Positions 7,781-16,908 of a stretch of DNA of 64,000 nt are shown here, in pieces. Origin of the DNA: Granulicella sp. L56. GTDB lineage: Bacteria; Acidobacteriota; Terriglobia; Terriglobales; Acidobacteriaceae. Under the pieces are notes generated by a model. That model saw only the letters and a program-made list of their open reading frames with translations, searched no databases and was not told the DNA's origin. The stretch spans positions 1 through 64,000 of the forward strand of contig NZ_LMUS01000001.1 in assembly GCF_009765835.1 (NCBI RefSeq), written 5' to 3'. The position numbers were made by a program, and so were the translations under genes. Every line of letters starts with the position of its first letter. Within the stretch, counting starts at the first letter, position 1.

Positions 7781-9647
7781 TGCTCATCCCGTCCAACATC
7801 TAGAAGCCGAAGGCCTCACGCAAATAGCGCGCATACGAGAGAACAAGGGCCTTCGAACGTATGTGCTTCTTATCGTCACCATGGCGTTAGTGATCGCTCT
7901 TGTGACTGGCACTAGTCTCTTGTTGATTCGCCACCAGTTGAGAGAGCAGGTGACAGCCGATTTTTCCCAGGATCTAGATCACTCGGTCGTTGCCTTCCAG
8001 AACCTTCAGGCCGAGAGACTGGGAGCCCTGGGGCGCGAGAATGCTCTCCTTGCAAAACTGCCTACTCTGAAGGCGCTCATGACCAGTGGAGACGATCTCA
8101 CGATTCAGGATGGAGCCGCCGAGTTCTGGCAACTCAGCGGTACTGACCTTTTTATGCTTGCCGATCCGAGCGGACGGGTTGTGGCAGCCTATGCAAGAAA
8201 TGCCCCGGACGACAACACTCTTCGCCAGGGAATGAAGATTTTGCTGGCTTCTTCGACGAAGCGCTATTTGATCGACGGTAGATCGCTGTACGCCTGTGCT
8301 CTGCGCCCGCTCTATTTCGGCAGCGATCAAGATGGAACGCTGTTGGGATATGTCTTGAGTGGTGTTTCCATTGAGCGCACGGTACGACAAATCAGTCAGC
8401 CCACCGGGGTCGAAGCGACTTTTCTGAGCGGTGGCCAGATCGTAGCCAGTACGCTTGCGCCAGATGTGCAGGCAAGTTTGGCGAAGCAATCGGGCGCGCT
8501 TTCCGGCATATCCCGTGGACCTGCTGTGGTGAAGCTGGGAAATGCTCAATTTCTCTCGGCCACCGAGGATCTCTCCGCGACTGCCACATCTCCATTGCAA
8601 CTGGTCGTTCTGAAATCCTTCGACCCCGCAGAGCGCTCGATCAGCCGCATTGATCGTATGGTCCTTGTCGCGGGTCTTCTGGCGCTTCTCTCAGGTACGA
8701 TGCTGATGATTGTCATTTCACGGTTGGTGACACGTCCGCTCGAAGAGCTCTCTCGGAGTGTCCGGGCTTTTGGTCTAGGCGACGTCGAACACCATGTGCC
8801 TCGCCATGGCACGCAGGAAGTGCAACAGTTGAGCACTGCCTTTGCCAGCATGCGGAATGAAATTCAGAAAGCGAATCAGAAGGTGCTCGAATCCGAGCGG
8901 CTTGCGACAATAGGTCGAATGGCGAGTTCCGTTTCTCATGATCTCCGACATTATCTCGCCGCGATCTTCGCCAATTCGGAGTTTCTCGCCTCTGATCGCT
9001 TTTCGGTAAAGGAGCGTGCCGAGATCTTTGGGGACATCCGGGCAGCCGTGAACGGCACAACAGACATGATCGAATCGCTATTGATCTTCAGCCGGACTGG
9101 TGCAAGCGTTCGGAGGCAGCCAGAGCTAATGGCAACGCTGCTCGAACGGGCGACAGCGTTGGTTCGGGCCCATCCTGACGCAGACGGGGTGACACTGACG
9201 ACGAACTATGGCGAACCTACGGAAACTGCTGTCGTCGTAGATGGAAAGCAGATCGAGAGAGCCATATCGAATCTGCTGCTCAACGCCTGCCAGTCTGTCC
9301 GCACCATGGGAGCCTCAGCCAAGGTTGTGGTCGCGCTGGAGACACAGGAACATCAAGTTATAGTCAATGTAATAGACAACGGCCCGGGCGTTTCGGAGAA
9401 GATTCGTAAGAGCCTCTTCGAGCCTTTCGTGAGCGAAGGAAAGCACAAAGGTACCGGACTTGGGCTTACGCTCGCGCAGTGCATCGCCGTGGAGCACGGA
9501 GGAAACGTAGTTTTGCTTAGCAGCCGTCCCGATGAGACGATCTTCCAGATGAAAGTGGCGCGCGAACTTCCAATGCAGCATCCGTCGGATATGTCAGAGA
9601 ACGACCGTCACGGTCAGGTAACTCCAGATGAGAATGTGCGGACATAA
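7752..9647 (+). CDS. Membrane sensor histidine kinase
   Basis: 631 residues, starting inside the regulator gene (29-nt overlap), which indicates translational coupling. Layout: TM1 about 36-59, periplasmic CACHE-like sensor about 60-300 (TDLFMLADPSGRVVAAY), TM2 about 304-324, HAMP 325-375, HisKA with His396 in SSVSHDLRHY, and ATPase domain with N box NLLLNACQS (507-515), G1 DNGPG (542-546) and G2 GTGLGL (567-572). The HisKA looks NtrB/ZraS-like rather than PhoR-like. The signal is unknown; a periplasmic ligand is expected from the large sensor domain. The next gene, a porin, begins before this one ends. Confidence 0.93.
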   Translation: MVQDTNLSHDAHPVQHLEAEGLTQIARIRENKGLRTYVLLIVTMALVIALVTGTSLLLIRHQLREQVTADFSQDLDHSVVAFQNLQAERLGALGRENALLAKLPTLKALMTSGDDLTIQDGAAEFWQLSGTDLFMLADPSGRVVAAYARNAPDDNTLRQGMKILLASSTKRYLIDGRSLYACALRPLYFGSDQDGTLLGYVLSGVSIERTVRQISQPTGVEATFLSGGQIVASTLAPDVQASLAKQSGALSGISRGPAVVKLGNAQFLSATEDLSATATSPLQLVVLKSFDPAERSISRIDRMVLVAGLLALLSGTMLMIVISRLVTRPLEELSRSVRAFGLGDVEHHVPRHGTQEVQQLSTAFASMRNEIQKANQKVLESERLATIGRMASSVSHDLRHYLAAIFANSEFLASDRFSVKERAEIFGDIRAAVNGTTDMIESLLIFSRTGASVRRQPELMATLLERATALVRAHPDADGVTLTTNYGEPTETAVVVDGKQIERAISNLLLNACQSVRTMGASAKVVVALETQEHQVIVNVIDNGPGVSEKIRKSLFEPFVSEGKHKGTGLGLTLAQCIAVEHGGNVVLLSSRPDETIFQMKVARELPMQHPSDMSENDRHGQVTPDENVRT

Positions 9648-11241
9648 CCAGACTCGGCGCTCCGGCCTGGATCTTCGAGGCCTATGGAAAGCCTTGCCCT
9701 TGCTCGTAATAGTGTTCGGAATTCCGATGAAATTTGCCTGTGCACAAGCCACCACTCCGGAAAACCTCTCACAGGAGATCCAGACATTAACTACCGCCAT
9801 GGCTCGCGCGCAGGCTCAACTGGAACAGTCACAACGGCAGTTGGACGAAATGCGCAAGCAATTGAATGAATTGCAACATCAGATGGCACAGAGCGGAGCG
9901 AATGCTGGTTCGCAATCGCCTTCTGGTCCAGTTTCGGCTTCTTCTACCTCTTCACAAGCCAAGCCCGAAACCACCTCCGCGGAGATTGAGGACATTCGCG
10001 AGCGCCAGGCAATGCAGGAGTCTCAGATTGCAACCCAGGAACAATCAAAAGTGGAGAGTGAATCCAAGTATCCGATAAAGGTCACTGGCCTGTTGTTGCT
10101 GAATGCTTTTGTGAATACGGGCGCAGTCGATATGGCGGCGACGCCAACAGTAGCGCTTCCAGGATCCGGCAGTACCGGCGCTTCTGTGCGCCAAACGGTT
10201 CTCGGGCTTGACGCCCGTGGCCCAAATTTGTTTGGCGCTCGCAGCTATGCTGATCTGCGCGTGGACTTCAACGGCAGTCCGGTATCCGGCAGTTCGTCCA
10301 CGACATATTCTGGTTACTACAATGCCAACAGCACTCTGCTTCGCCTTCGTACCGCTCACGCGGGCCTGCGATGGCGGCATACGGAAGCCTATTTCGCCCT
10401 GGATCATCCGATCGTTAGCCCAGATACGCCAACTTCGCTGACGGCCGTAGCCATCCCAGCGCTCGCCTGGTCTGGCAATCTTTGGACGTGGAACCCGCAA
10501 GTCGGTATAACCCAGGATTTCGGGCCGTCCGATTCCCGAGGTATTCGACTGCAGGCTGCATTGATCGACGTCGGCGATGCGCCGCTATCACCGCCTATCC
10601 CTATTTCCGGCACATCGACCGTGACTCCTCCGAACAATGCGGAGGAAAGCCGATGGCCCGGTGTCGAAGCGCGTGTTGCGCTTCAAGGACCGGCAACGAA
10701 TAGTCACGAAGACCGTAGTCATTTCGGCATAGGCGGATATTTCGCACCTCACTATTCCAATGTGCTGGGTCACGGCTTTGATTCCTGGGCAGGCACTCTC
10801 GATGCCCTTCTCTTTCTGCCCGCTCGTCTGGAGTTTTCCGGAAGCTTCTATCGTGGACAGGCTCTGGGTGGGCTTGGCGGAGGGGCTTACAAAGATTTCG
10901 CCTACCGCCTCGATACCGACACAGGCGGCTACTACTTTCGACCACTGGACGACGTGGGGGGCTGGGCGCAGTTGAAGGAAAGGATCTCCGAACGGCTGGA
11001 ATTCAATGCTGCTTTCGGAGTCGACAACGCTTTCGCCGGTGAGTTGCGGCATTACGCCGTCGCCGGCGATAGCATGTATCGGAGTCTTGCCAGAAGCCGC
11101 ACTTATACCGGCAATGTAATTTATAGTCCAAGCGCCTACTTACAGTTCTCGCTGGAGTATCGGCATCTCGATAGCGCTCCAGTCATCGCCCCCCCCGCGG
11201 GCAGCAATATTATCGGTCTGGGAGCGGGATATAAATTTTGA
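9628..11241 (+). CDS. Porin with N-terminal coiled coil
   Basis: 537 residues, overlapping the kinase gene by 20 nt. A signal peptide ends near FACAQA. Residues about 45-135 are a Gln/Glu-rich coiled coil and linker (EQSQRQLDEMRKQLNEL). From about 145 to the C-terminal F the chain is beta-barrel-like (VTGLLLLNAFVNTG, SYADLRVDFNG, LRTAHAGLRWRH, LQFSLEYRHLDS, GLGAGYKF), ending in the terminal Phe required for barrel insertion. This layout resembles DcaP/OprP-type trimeric porins with an N-terminal coiled coil. Production with a kinase, a regulator and a copper protein in one overlapping operon suggests that it admits a regulated substrate or metal; this is inference. Confidence 0.8.
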   Translation: MRMCGHNQTRRSGLDLRGLWKALPLLVIVFGIPMKFACAQATTPENLSQEIQTLTTAMARAQAQLEQSQRQLDEMRKQLNELQHQMAQSGANAGSQSPSGPVSASSTSSQAKPETTSAEIEDIRERQAMQESQIATQEQSKVESESKYPIKVTGLLLLNAFVNTGAVDMAATPTVALPGSGSTGASVRQTVLGLDARGPNLFGARSYADLRVDFNGSPVSGSSSTTYSGYYNANSTLLRLRTAHAGLRWRHTEAYFALDHPIVSPDTPTSLTAVAIPALAWSGNLWTWNPQVGITQDFGPSDSRGIRLQAALIDVGDAPLSPPIPISGTSTVTPPNNAEESRWPGVEARVALQGPATNSHEDRSHFGIGGYFAPHYSNVLGHGFDSWAGTLDALLFLPARLEFSGSFYRGQALGGLGGGAYKDFAYRLDTDTGGYYFRPLDDVGGWAQLKERISERLEFNAAFGVDNAFAGELRHYAVAGDSMYRSLARSRTYTGNVIYSPSAYLQFSLEYRHLDSAPVIAPPAGSNIIGLGAGYKF

Positions 11242-11960
11242 AGAAGAAAAAGAGATTCAGAGGATGGATCTTCTGCGCTGTGACGTTGGCGTTCGGAAGT
11301 GTGTACGCCCAGAATCACCCTGAAACAGGCCCCTCTGCGGAGTTGCACCTTCGCATTCTCTCTTCACTGCCCGGAAAGCACCTCGCTGTGCCGGCCGTCA
11401 TCTGGCTGGAGCCGCTGGCAGGTACGCCCACCCTTGCTTTCTCGCCTCACGGTCATTACACCTTGCTCCAAAAGAACCGCACGTTCTTCCCTCACCTTCA
11501 GGTGATTCCTGCTGGCAGCATCGTCGAGTTTCCAAATAAAGATCCTTTCTTTCACAACGTCTTCTCGCTCTTCGAAGGCAAACGATTCGATTTAGGCCTC
11601 TACGAGGCCGGCTCAAGTAAGTCGGTAACCTTCTCGAAGGTGGGGGTTTCCTATATCTTCTGCAATATCCATCCGGAAATGAGTGCTGTCGTCATAGCTC
11701 TCGACACGCCGCTTTACGCGGAGGCTGACACAAAAGATTCAGTCCTGCTTCGCGGTATCGCACCCGGAGATTACAAATTACATGTCTGGATTGAGAGCGT
11801 GCCCCAGTCTTTCCTCGAAGGCCTAAGCCGTCCAGTGCATTTTTCTACCCATATGGTTGACCTCGGAGTGCTTAACGCTCCAATAGCTGGTGCCAAAACC
11901 ATACCTCACGCCAACATGTACGGTAAGGCCTACGCCTCGGATGACCGATCGGCCTATTGA
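11238..11960 (+). CDS. Type-1 copper (plastocyanin-like) protein
   Basis: 240 residues from TTG 11238, overlapping the porin stop by 4 nt (TTGA); GGAGCGGG about 10 nt upstream is an acceptable ribosome site and no better start is seen. A signal peptide ends near VYAQN. The cupredoxin core has the four type-1 copper ligands: His in DPFFHNVFS, then Cys, His and Met in YIFCNIHPEMSAVV. The C-terminal GDYKLHVWIESVP resembles the beta domain of methylamine-utilisation-like proteins in this phylum. It is a periplasmic electron carrier or copper store. This is the last of four overlapping genes starting with the response regulator. Confidence 0.8.
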   Translation: MKKKKRFRGWIFCAVTLAFGSVYAQNHPETGPSAELHLRILSSLPGKHLAVPAVIWLEPLAGTPTLAFSPHGHYTLLQKNRTFFPHLQVIPAGSIVEFPNKDPFFHNVFSLFEGKRFDLGLYEAGSSKSVTFSKVGVSYIFCNIHPEMSAVVIALDTPLYAEADTKDSVLLRGIAPGDYKLHVWIESVPQSFLEGLSRPVHFSTHMVDLGVLNAPIAGAKTIPHANMYGKAYASDDRSAY

Positions 11961-12085
11961 TGTCGGTACCCTTGTTGATCCAGAATTTAGCGCCATCTGC
12001 CTTTTAGACGCCTGAGCCATATTTGCTATATCTACACCCGCGCAAAATCAGCGTTGAATGATTCGACTCCCGTGCCTCTACTTCA

Positions 12086-12112
12086 TGACAATCGAATGAC
12101 AGCGCGTTGACA
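12086..12112 (+). promoter_or_regulatory. Pho-box-like array upstream of ribB
   Basis: Three perfect TGACA half-sites at 12086, 12097 and 12108 are spaced exactly 11 bp apart, 147 bp before the ribB start. This is the cleanest of the four arrays. The last half-site reads TTGACAA and could double as a -35 element with TACATT further down. The 298-bp gap 11961-12258 holds nothing else I recognise. Confidence 0.55.
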
Positions 12113-12258
12113 ACTCCTGCTCCTCTGCGCACTACATTGCTTGTTAGCTGATGGCTAGATATGTCGGCACATAGCAATGGACTGGCAGGGGCACAGGATG
12201 CAGGAGCCAGACAGTTCTCTTATGCTTTGTCAGCTTTTGCTTACAACGAGGTCATCTC

Positions 12259-13494
12259 ATGCATACGAACTCTCCGTTTACTGACGTCCAAACGGCTATC
12301 GAGGAGATCCGCGACGGACGAATGGTTGTGGTTGTCGACGATGAAGACCGCGAGAATGAGGGCGATCTCACCATGGCGGCAGAAATGATCACTCCGGAAG
12401 CGATCAACTTCATGGCCAAGTACGGCCGCGGGCTGATTTGTCTTGCTATGACACCTGAGCGTCTGGATTCCCTTCGCCTGCAGCCGATGAGCGCACAAAA
12501 CACGGCACGTTTTGGTACCGCCTTCACGGAATCGATCGATGCTCTGGGGCGAGGTGTTACTACAGGCATCTCCGCCTACGACCGTGCAGAGACAATCCGG
12601 TGTGCAATCGATCCTCAGGCATGTCCTTCCGACTTGGGCCGTCCCGGCCATATATTTCCTCTACGAGCACAAAATGGCGGAGTGCTGGTGCGGGCCGGGC
12701 AGACGGAAGCGTCAGTGGACTTAACCCGGCTGGCCGGATTGACGCCTGCAGGCGTGATCTGCGAAATCATGAACGATGACGGGACGATGGCACGAGTGCC
12801 GGATCTTATTGATTTCTGCAAGGAGCATGAACTGAAGATGATCACGGTAGCGGAATTGATTCGCCACCGGATGGCCCATGAGCGCTATGTCTATCGCAAA
12901 GGCGAGGCTGTCTTGCCGACCGAGTTTGGCGAGTTCTCGATGATTGCTTACGGTTCCGATCTCGATGGAGAGTCGCATGTGGCTCTGGTATATGGCGATC
13001 TAAGCCGCTCAGACGAGCCGACGCTGGTGCGAATGCACACTCATTGTTTTGCCGGAGATGTATTTCATGCTTCGTCGTGCGAATGCGCCTCTTATATTCG
13101 CTTCTCCTTACAACGAATTGCCGACGAGGGACGCGGAGCTCTGATCTATCTGCATCAGAACTCGCTGGGGTTTTCGTTTGAAAACGTCGATGGCGCAGAT
13201 AAGGTGCAATTCCACCGTGCAGAAGAGGACCTCGCCAGCCCTGAGCGCCTCCGGCACATACAACGTGAAGTTGGAGTCGGAGCTCAGATCTTGCTCGACC
13301 TCAATCTTCGCCGTATCCGTCTGCTAACCAATTATCCCCGTCGGGTTGCCGCGCTCGAAGGCTACGGTATCGAGATTGTTGAGCATAGCCCCATCTCAGC
13401 CATCGAAACCCACGTCTTCGATGCGCGGGAGGAGGACGTTCTGGTCGATGCAAACTATCTGTCCCAGGCGTGTGGCGCGTCGATCCTTCGGTAG
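12259..13494 (+). CDS. ribB: DHBP synthase with degenerate GTP cyclohydrolase II domain (RibBX-like)
   Basis: 411 residues, with ATG after GAGG. The N-terminal domain (about 8-205) is an intact 3,4-dihydroxy-2-butanone-4-phosphate synthase: [11 protein letters not shown] (27-37), [10 protein letters not shown] (128-137) and the C-terminal [13 protein letters not shown]. It makes the four-carbon riboflavin precursor from ribulose 5-phosphate. The C-terminal domain (about 215-380) is homologous to GTP cyclohydrolase II and keeps the zinc cysteines C263, C274 and C276. However, the catalytic RQEGRxIGL motif reads HQNSLGFSF (299-307), the residue before C263 is His instead of Glu, and the helix region after the motif is shortened. 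GTP cyclohydrolase activity is therefore unlikely. Similar proteins are called RibBX. It stands alone, away from other riboflavin genes. Confidence 0.9.
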   Translation: MHTNSPFTDVQTAIEEIRDGRMVVVVDDEDRENEGDLTMAAEMITPEAINFMAKYGRGLICLAMTPERLDSLRLQPMSAQNTARFGTAFTESIDALGRGVTTGISAYDRAETIRCAIDPQACPSDLGRPGHIFPLRAQNGGVLVRAGQTEASVDLTRLAGLTPAGVICEIMNDDGTMARVPDLIDFCKEHELKMITVAELIRHRMAHERYVYRKGEAVLPTEFGEFSMIAYGSDLDGESHVALVYGDLSRSDEPTLVRMHTHCFAGDVFHASSCECASYIRFSLQRIADEGRGALIYLHQNSLGFSFENVDGADKVQFHRAEEDLASPERLRHIQREVGVGAQILLDLNLRRIRLLTNYPRRVAALEGYGIEIVEHSPISAIETHVFDAREEDVLVDANYLSQACGASILR

Positions 13495-13642
13495 ATGCAG
13501 AATCCGCATGGTCCCCAACAGTCCGACGAAGTGCGCGGCTGCCTCCTCCTACCTGAGCGTTATCTAGCAAGTTCTGATCAGGTGAGGTTCGCTTCGCATC
13601 ACTCGGATCAAGCCCCTTCACGTCCAAGAGTGATTGAAGTAA

Positions 13643-13846
13643 ATGGACTCCGCACCCAAGACAAAAGGCAACGTCAAGGCCATCATGCACCATTTGTATG
13701 AGAAGGCTATGTTGTGGGAGTGCAGCAGAAGCTTATGTGGCGCTCCCGAAATCTCGACCACGATGAACGTGTACGGCAACGCGCTGATGGAAGCGAAGCG
13801 CGAAACCAACGGGAAAGTCGTTAGGAAAGCATTGAGGAGTGCATGA
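13643..13846 (+). pseudogene. Tyrosine recombinase (integrase) remnant
   Basis: A 67-residue open frame keeps two separated pieces of a phage-type integrase. GNVKAIMHHLYEKAMLWE matches the helical core-binding/catalytic junction, and ISTTMNVYGNALMEAKRE matches the C-terminal end with the TTMNVYG segment carrying the catalytic Tyr. The residues normally between them (about 150, including the Arg/His catalytic box) are gone, so it is an internally deleted relic. It ends 91 bp from the 3' end of an initiator tRNA gene, the usual attachment-site position for such integrases. Identification of the fragments is from memory of the family. Confidence 0.65.
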
Positions 13847-13874
13847 CTTATGAGCCCCCCCCAAACGCACCAAA

Positions 13875-13911
13875 ACCCACCGGAGGAAATAGGATTCCTA
13901 CTACGGTGGGT
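13875..13911 (-). terminator. Hairpin downstream of tRNA-fMet
   Basis: Inverted repeat ACCCACCG / CGGTGGGT with a 21-nt loop. Read on the minus strand the stem is followed by TTT, so it fits a terminator for the tRNA transcript 27 bp upstream. The T-run is short. Confidence 0.45.
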
Positions 13912-13937
13912 TATCTTGGGTTGGCGTTCCCGCTAAG

Positions 13938-14014
<77 letters not shown>

Positions 14015-14190
14015 CTTTGAATATACCGCTCTTGAGAAGGAAGGTCAATTGCTCGCGATTTGAGGGAAATTAGCGTAACTGAAATAGAGTTTTTGCTGTT
14101 GTAGTAACTTTTTCCTGTAGATCGCGTTTTATACAACAAGCGAACTGAGAGGAAAAACCTCTAAGTTAGTACGATCGCAGTGAGGGAAAT

Positions 14191-15498
14191 ATGCAGCAGT
14201 GGAAATATCTTCAAGTATCCGGACTTTTGATGGGCTTTCTGCTTGTCGCTGGCGGAGCCGGAGTCGCCCAGGAAAAGACGCCGATAGTTCCCGATGCGCA
14301 GATTGAAGCCAATGTCTTGAAGGCTTTAGCGGGAACATCTCAATTGGCAGATCAATCCATCAGCACAACGACTGTTTATGGTCAGGTCACCTTGACGGGT
14401 ACCGTGCGCGATGAAGCTTCTCGGGATATGGCAGAAACCGTGACATCGAATGCCCCTGGCGTCAAAAAGGTGATCGACCAATTAGCGATCGGAACGACTG
14501 CGAACGAAAATGGTCCCGGACAAGATCAAAATTCTGCTGTTGAAGGCCCTAACTCTGGCCCTCAACCCGGAGCGTATCCTCCCAATGAACAGCAGTCAGA
14601 GGACCAGCAGCAAGGAAACATGGGGGACGCCGGTGAGCCACCGAACGCAGGTGGGCCTCCCAATGGAGGGCCTCAATATGGCCCTGCTGGCCCGCCTCCC
14701 AATGCAGGCCCTCAGCCTCAATATGACCCTCAGTATGGCCCCGCCGGACCGCCTCCACAGGAAGGCCAGAATCAGCCTGAAGGACCCTATCGACGCCCCT
14801 ACAATCCTTCTTACGGTCAGGCACCTCCGCCACAGTATGCTCGTCCCTATCCTGCGCAGCGTGGTGGCGAAGCGGTGGTGGTTCCCGGCGGTACTCTCCT
14901 CCGTGTTCGCGTGAACGAAGGAATGGACAGCAAAAACACTGCACCTGGAACAGTATTTGATGGCATTGTCATCAACGATGTCGTCGCGGGCAATGCGGTG
15001 GCAATTCCCCGAGGCACGTCGGTGCAAGGCAAGGTTGTAGAAGTGCACAACGCCGGATCATTGAAGGGCAAGGGCGAGTTGGCGCTGCAACTGACCCAGA
15101 TAACGCTCGGCGGCCAGACGTATCCCATCGTCTCCGACGCGTGGAGCCATCAAGGCGCAGACAAAACCGGTCAAACGGTTGGCAATGCAGTTGGTCTGGG
15201 AGCGTTTGGGGCATTGATTGGAGCAGTGGCTGGTGGCGGCCCAGGAGCCTTGATTGGCGCCGGAGTCGGCGGTGCCGCCGGTGTGGGCGCTTCAGCGGCA
15301 TCGGGTCGTGGCGAAGCAGTCGTGCCAGCCGAAGCAATACTAAACTTCCGCTTGACTCAGCAAGTGCCTCTGACAACGGTATCGCAAGAGGAGATGAATC
15401 GGCTCGCGTCCGGCGTTCAGCCGGCACAGCAGTTGCGTCGCCGTAATCCCCCTCCGCCCCCTTATTACTACTATGGGCCAGCTTATTATCCCTATTAG
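14191..15498 (+). CDS. Exported BON-domain protein with Pro/Gly-rich linker
   Basis: 435 residues after a signal peptide ending near GVAQE. Residues about 32-100 are a BON domain (ISTTTVYGQVTLTGTV... GVKKVIDQLAIG), which binds membranes or envelope surfaces. About 110-225 is a Pro/Gly/Gln/Tyr-rich low-complexity linker made of GPPNxGPQYGPAGPPP-like repeats. The C-terminal half (about 230-400) starts with VVVPGGTLLRVRVNEGMDS, resembles TrbI/TraB-like beta structure found in exported acidobacterial proteins, and holds a Gly/Ala-rich hydrophobic hairpin (about 325-375). A role in envelope integrity is inferred. The gene stands alone and is followed by a strong hairpin. Confidence 0.75.
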   Translation: MQQWKYLQVSGLLMGFLLVAGGAGVAQEKTPIVPDAQIEANVLKALAGTSQLADQSISTTTVYGQVTLTGTVRDEASRDMAETVTSNAPGVKKVIDQLAIGTTANENGPGQDQNSAVEGPNSGPQPGAYPPNEQQSEDQQQGNMGDAGEPPNAGGPPNGGPQYGPAGPPPNAGPQPQYDPQYGPAGPPPQEGQNQPEGPYRRPYNPSYGQAPPPQYARPYPAQRGGEAVVVPGGTLLRVRVNEGMDSKNTAPGTVFDGIVINDVVAGNAVAIPRGTSVQGKVVEVHNAGSLKGKGELALQLTQITLGGQTYPIVSDAWSHQGADKTGQTVGNAVGLGAFGALIGAVAGGGPGALIGAGVGGAAGVGASAASGRGEAVVPAEAILNFRLTQQVPLTTVSQEEMNRLASGVQPAQQLRRRNPPPPPYYYYGPAYYPY

Positions 15499-15515
15499 AT
15501 TGGGATCCATTGAAT

Positions 15516-15583
15516 GTTCACAACCATGCCTTTCTAACATTGACGGAGTACCCGCTTGGGGTACTCCGTCAATGTTTGTGAAC
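15516..15583 (+). terminator. Very long two-tier hairpin after BON gene
   Basis: The core is a 16-bp perfect inverted repeat (15538-15553 with 15559-15574) around a 5-nt loop. Outside it lies a second 8-bp perfect arm pair, GTTCACAA (15516-15523) and TTGTGAAC (15576-15583). Terminator function is likely, but the length and nesting also fit a small repeat element. No copy was seen elsewhere in this window by eye. The rest of the gap to 15731 shows nothing else. Confidence 0.6.
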
Positions 15584-15731
15584 TACGATTAACTTATTTC
15601 GATCTGGGGAAAACGCTATTTTTTTGTCGCAAGACCGAGAAGCCAAACAAGCGCTTAGAGTTGTACTCTGGACATCACGTTTCTCTGAGTTATTCCGTGC
15701 CCTTCCCTGTACCCGGAGCTAGTAAATAATA

Positions 15732-16844
15732 ATGTCCACCCCTTCTGAGCACCCCAGCTCTTCCCTGCTCGCGGCAATTGCCCAGGTGCAGCAACCACGG
15801 CCGAAGCACGTTCGCCCCATCATGATGATCGGGGCCGGAGGCATCGTTCGCTCAGCGCATTTGCCCGCGTATAAAAAAGCTGGCTTCCCTGTCATTGGCA
15901 TCATGGACGCATCCTCAGAAAAAGCAACAGAGTTGGCGTTCGAACAAGGCATCCCGCACGCGTTCGGATCCGTCGCTGAAGCGCTCCGTTTCGCGCCACA
16001 GGATGCTGTCTTCGATATAGCCGTACCCGCATCGCAACTTCTCTCCATCCTTCCAGTGTTGCCGCAAGGATCGGTCGTCCTGATGCAAAAGCCGATGGGT
16101 GAGACGATCGAAGAAGCACGGGCAATCCGCAACCTTTGCCGAAGCAAAGACCTCATCGCCGCAGTTAACTTTTCCTTGCGCTACTCGCCCAACAATCTTG
16201 CTGTTCAAGCGCTCGCCAGCAATGGGCTGCTCGGCGAGATCCACGATATCGAGGTGCAGACGCGCACCTATACTCCGTGGCACCTCTGGACATTTCTTTC
16301 CACCGCTCCACGCCTCGAGATTCTTTACCACAGCATCCATTATTTCGATCTCATCCGCTCCTGGCTGGGTAATCCTCACAGCGTCTATGCGCGTACGGTA
16401 AAGCATCCCCTCTCTGCAAATCTTGCGGCCACTCGCACGACTGCCATTCTCGACTATGGCGATTCCAAACGCGTCCTCGTCACTGCCAATCACGGCCACA
16501 ACTTTGGCCCGGCACATCAACACAGCTTTGTGCAATGGGAAGGACTTGCGGGAGCGGCCCGCATCTCAATGGGAGTCAATCTCGATTACCCCACAGGCAG
16601 GCCCGATACGCTCGAGTATGCCGCACTGGGAAACACCGCGCCCACATGGCAATCGTTGCCAGTCAGTGGTAATAATTTTCCCGATGCATTCATGGGAACC
16701 ATGGGAGGGCTGCAAGCCTTTGCGGAGGGCTCCGCCGCAACATTGCCTTCTCACTTCGAAGATGCCTTCCAGACCATGGTGCTTGTCGAAGCTCTCTATC
16801 GATCCAGCGAACGAAGTGGCGAACCTATATCCTACATAGACTGA
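15732..16844 (+). CDS. Gfo/Idh/MocA-family NAD(P)-dependent sugar oxidoreductase
   Basis: 370 residues. The N-terminal Rossmann fold has IMMIGAGGI (about 30-38). The family's EKP-type catalytic motif reads MQKPMGET, with the Lys kept and Glu replaced by Gln. The C-terminal substrate domain contains LEILYHSIHYFDLIRSWLG, with the conserved His that abstracts a proton in this family. A paralogue with the same substitutions lies at 38326-39411. The gene is convergent with the fucose transporter/dehydratase pair, in a locus otherwise lacking a recognisable L-fucose dehydrogenase. Oxidation of L-fucose or a related deoxy sugar is therefore a reasonable inference, not shown. Confidence 0.85.
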   Translation: MSTPSEHPSSSLLAAIAQVQQPRPKHVRPIMMIGAGGIVRSAHLPAYKKAGFPVIGIMDASSEKATELAFEQGIPHAFGSVAEALRFAPQDAVFDIAVPASQLLSILPVLPQGSVVLMQKPMGETIEEARAIRNLCRSKDLIAAVNFSLRYSPNNLAVQALASNGLLGEIHDIEVQTRTYTPWHLWTFLSTAPRLEILYHSIHYFDLIRSWLGNPHSVYARTVKHPLSANLAATRTTAILDYGDSKRVLVTANHGHNFGPAHQHSFVQWEGLAGAARISMGVNLDYPTGRPDTLEYAALGNTAPTWQSLPVSGNNFPDAFMGTMGGLQAFAEGSAATLPSHFEDAFQTMVLVEALYRSSERSGEPISYID

Positions 16845-16908
16845 TCCGACCTTCAAGAAGCGCCGTGAGTCACAACTCGCATCAACGCACCATCTTCTCG
16901 CATCCCTC

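Noticed and set aside
11961..12258. FMN riboswitch upstream of the ribB-like gene
   Set aside because: I looked for the conserved RFN-element segments and found none; the gap instead has phased TGACA repeats.
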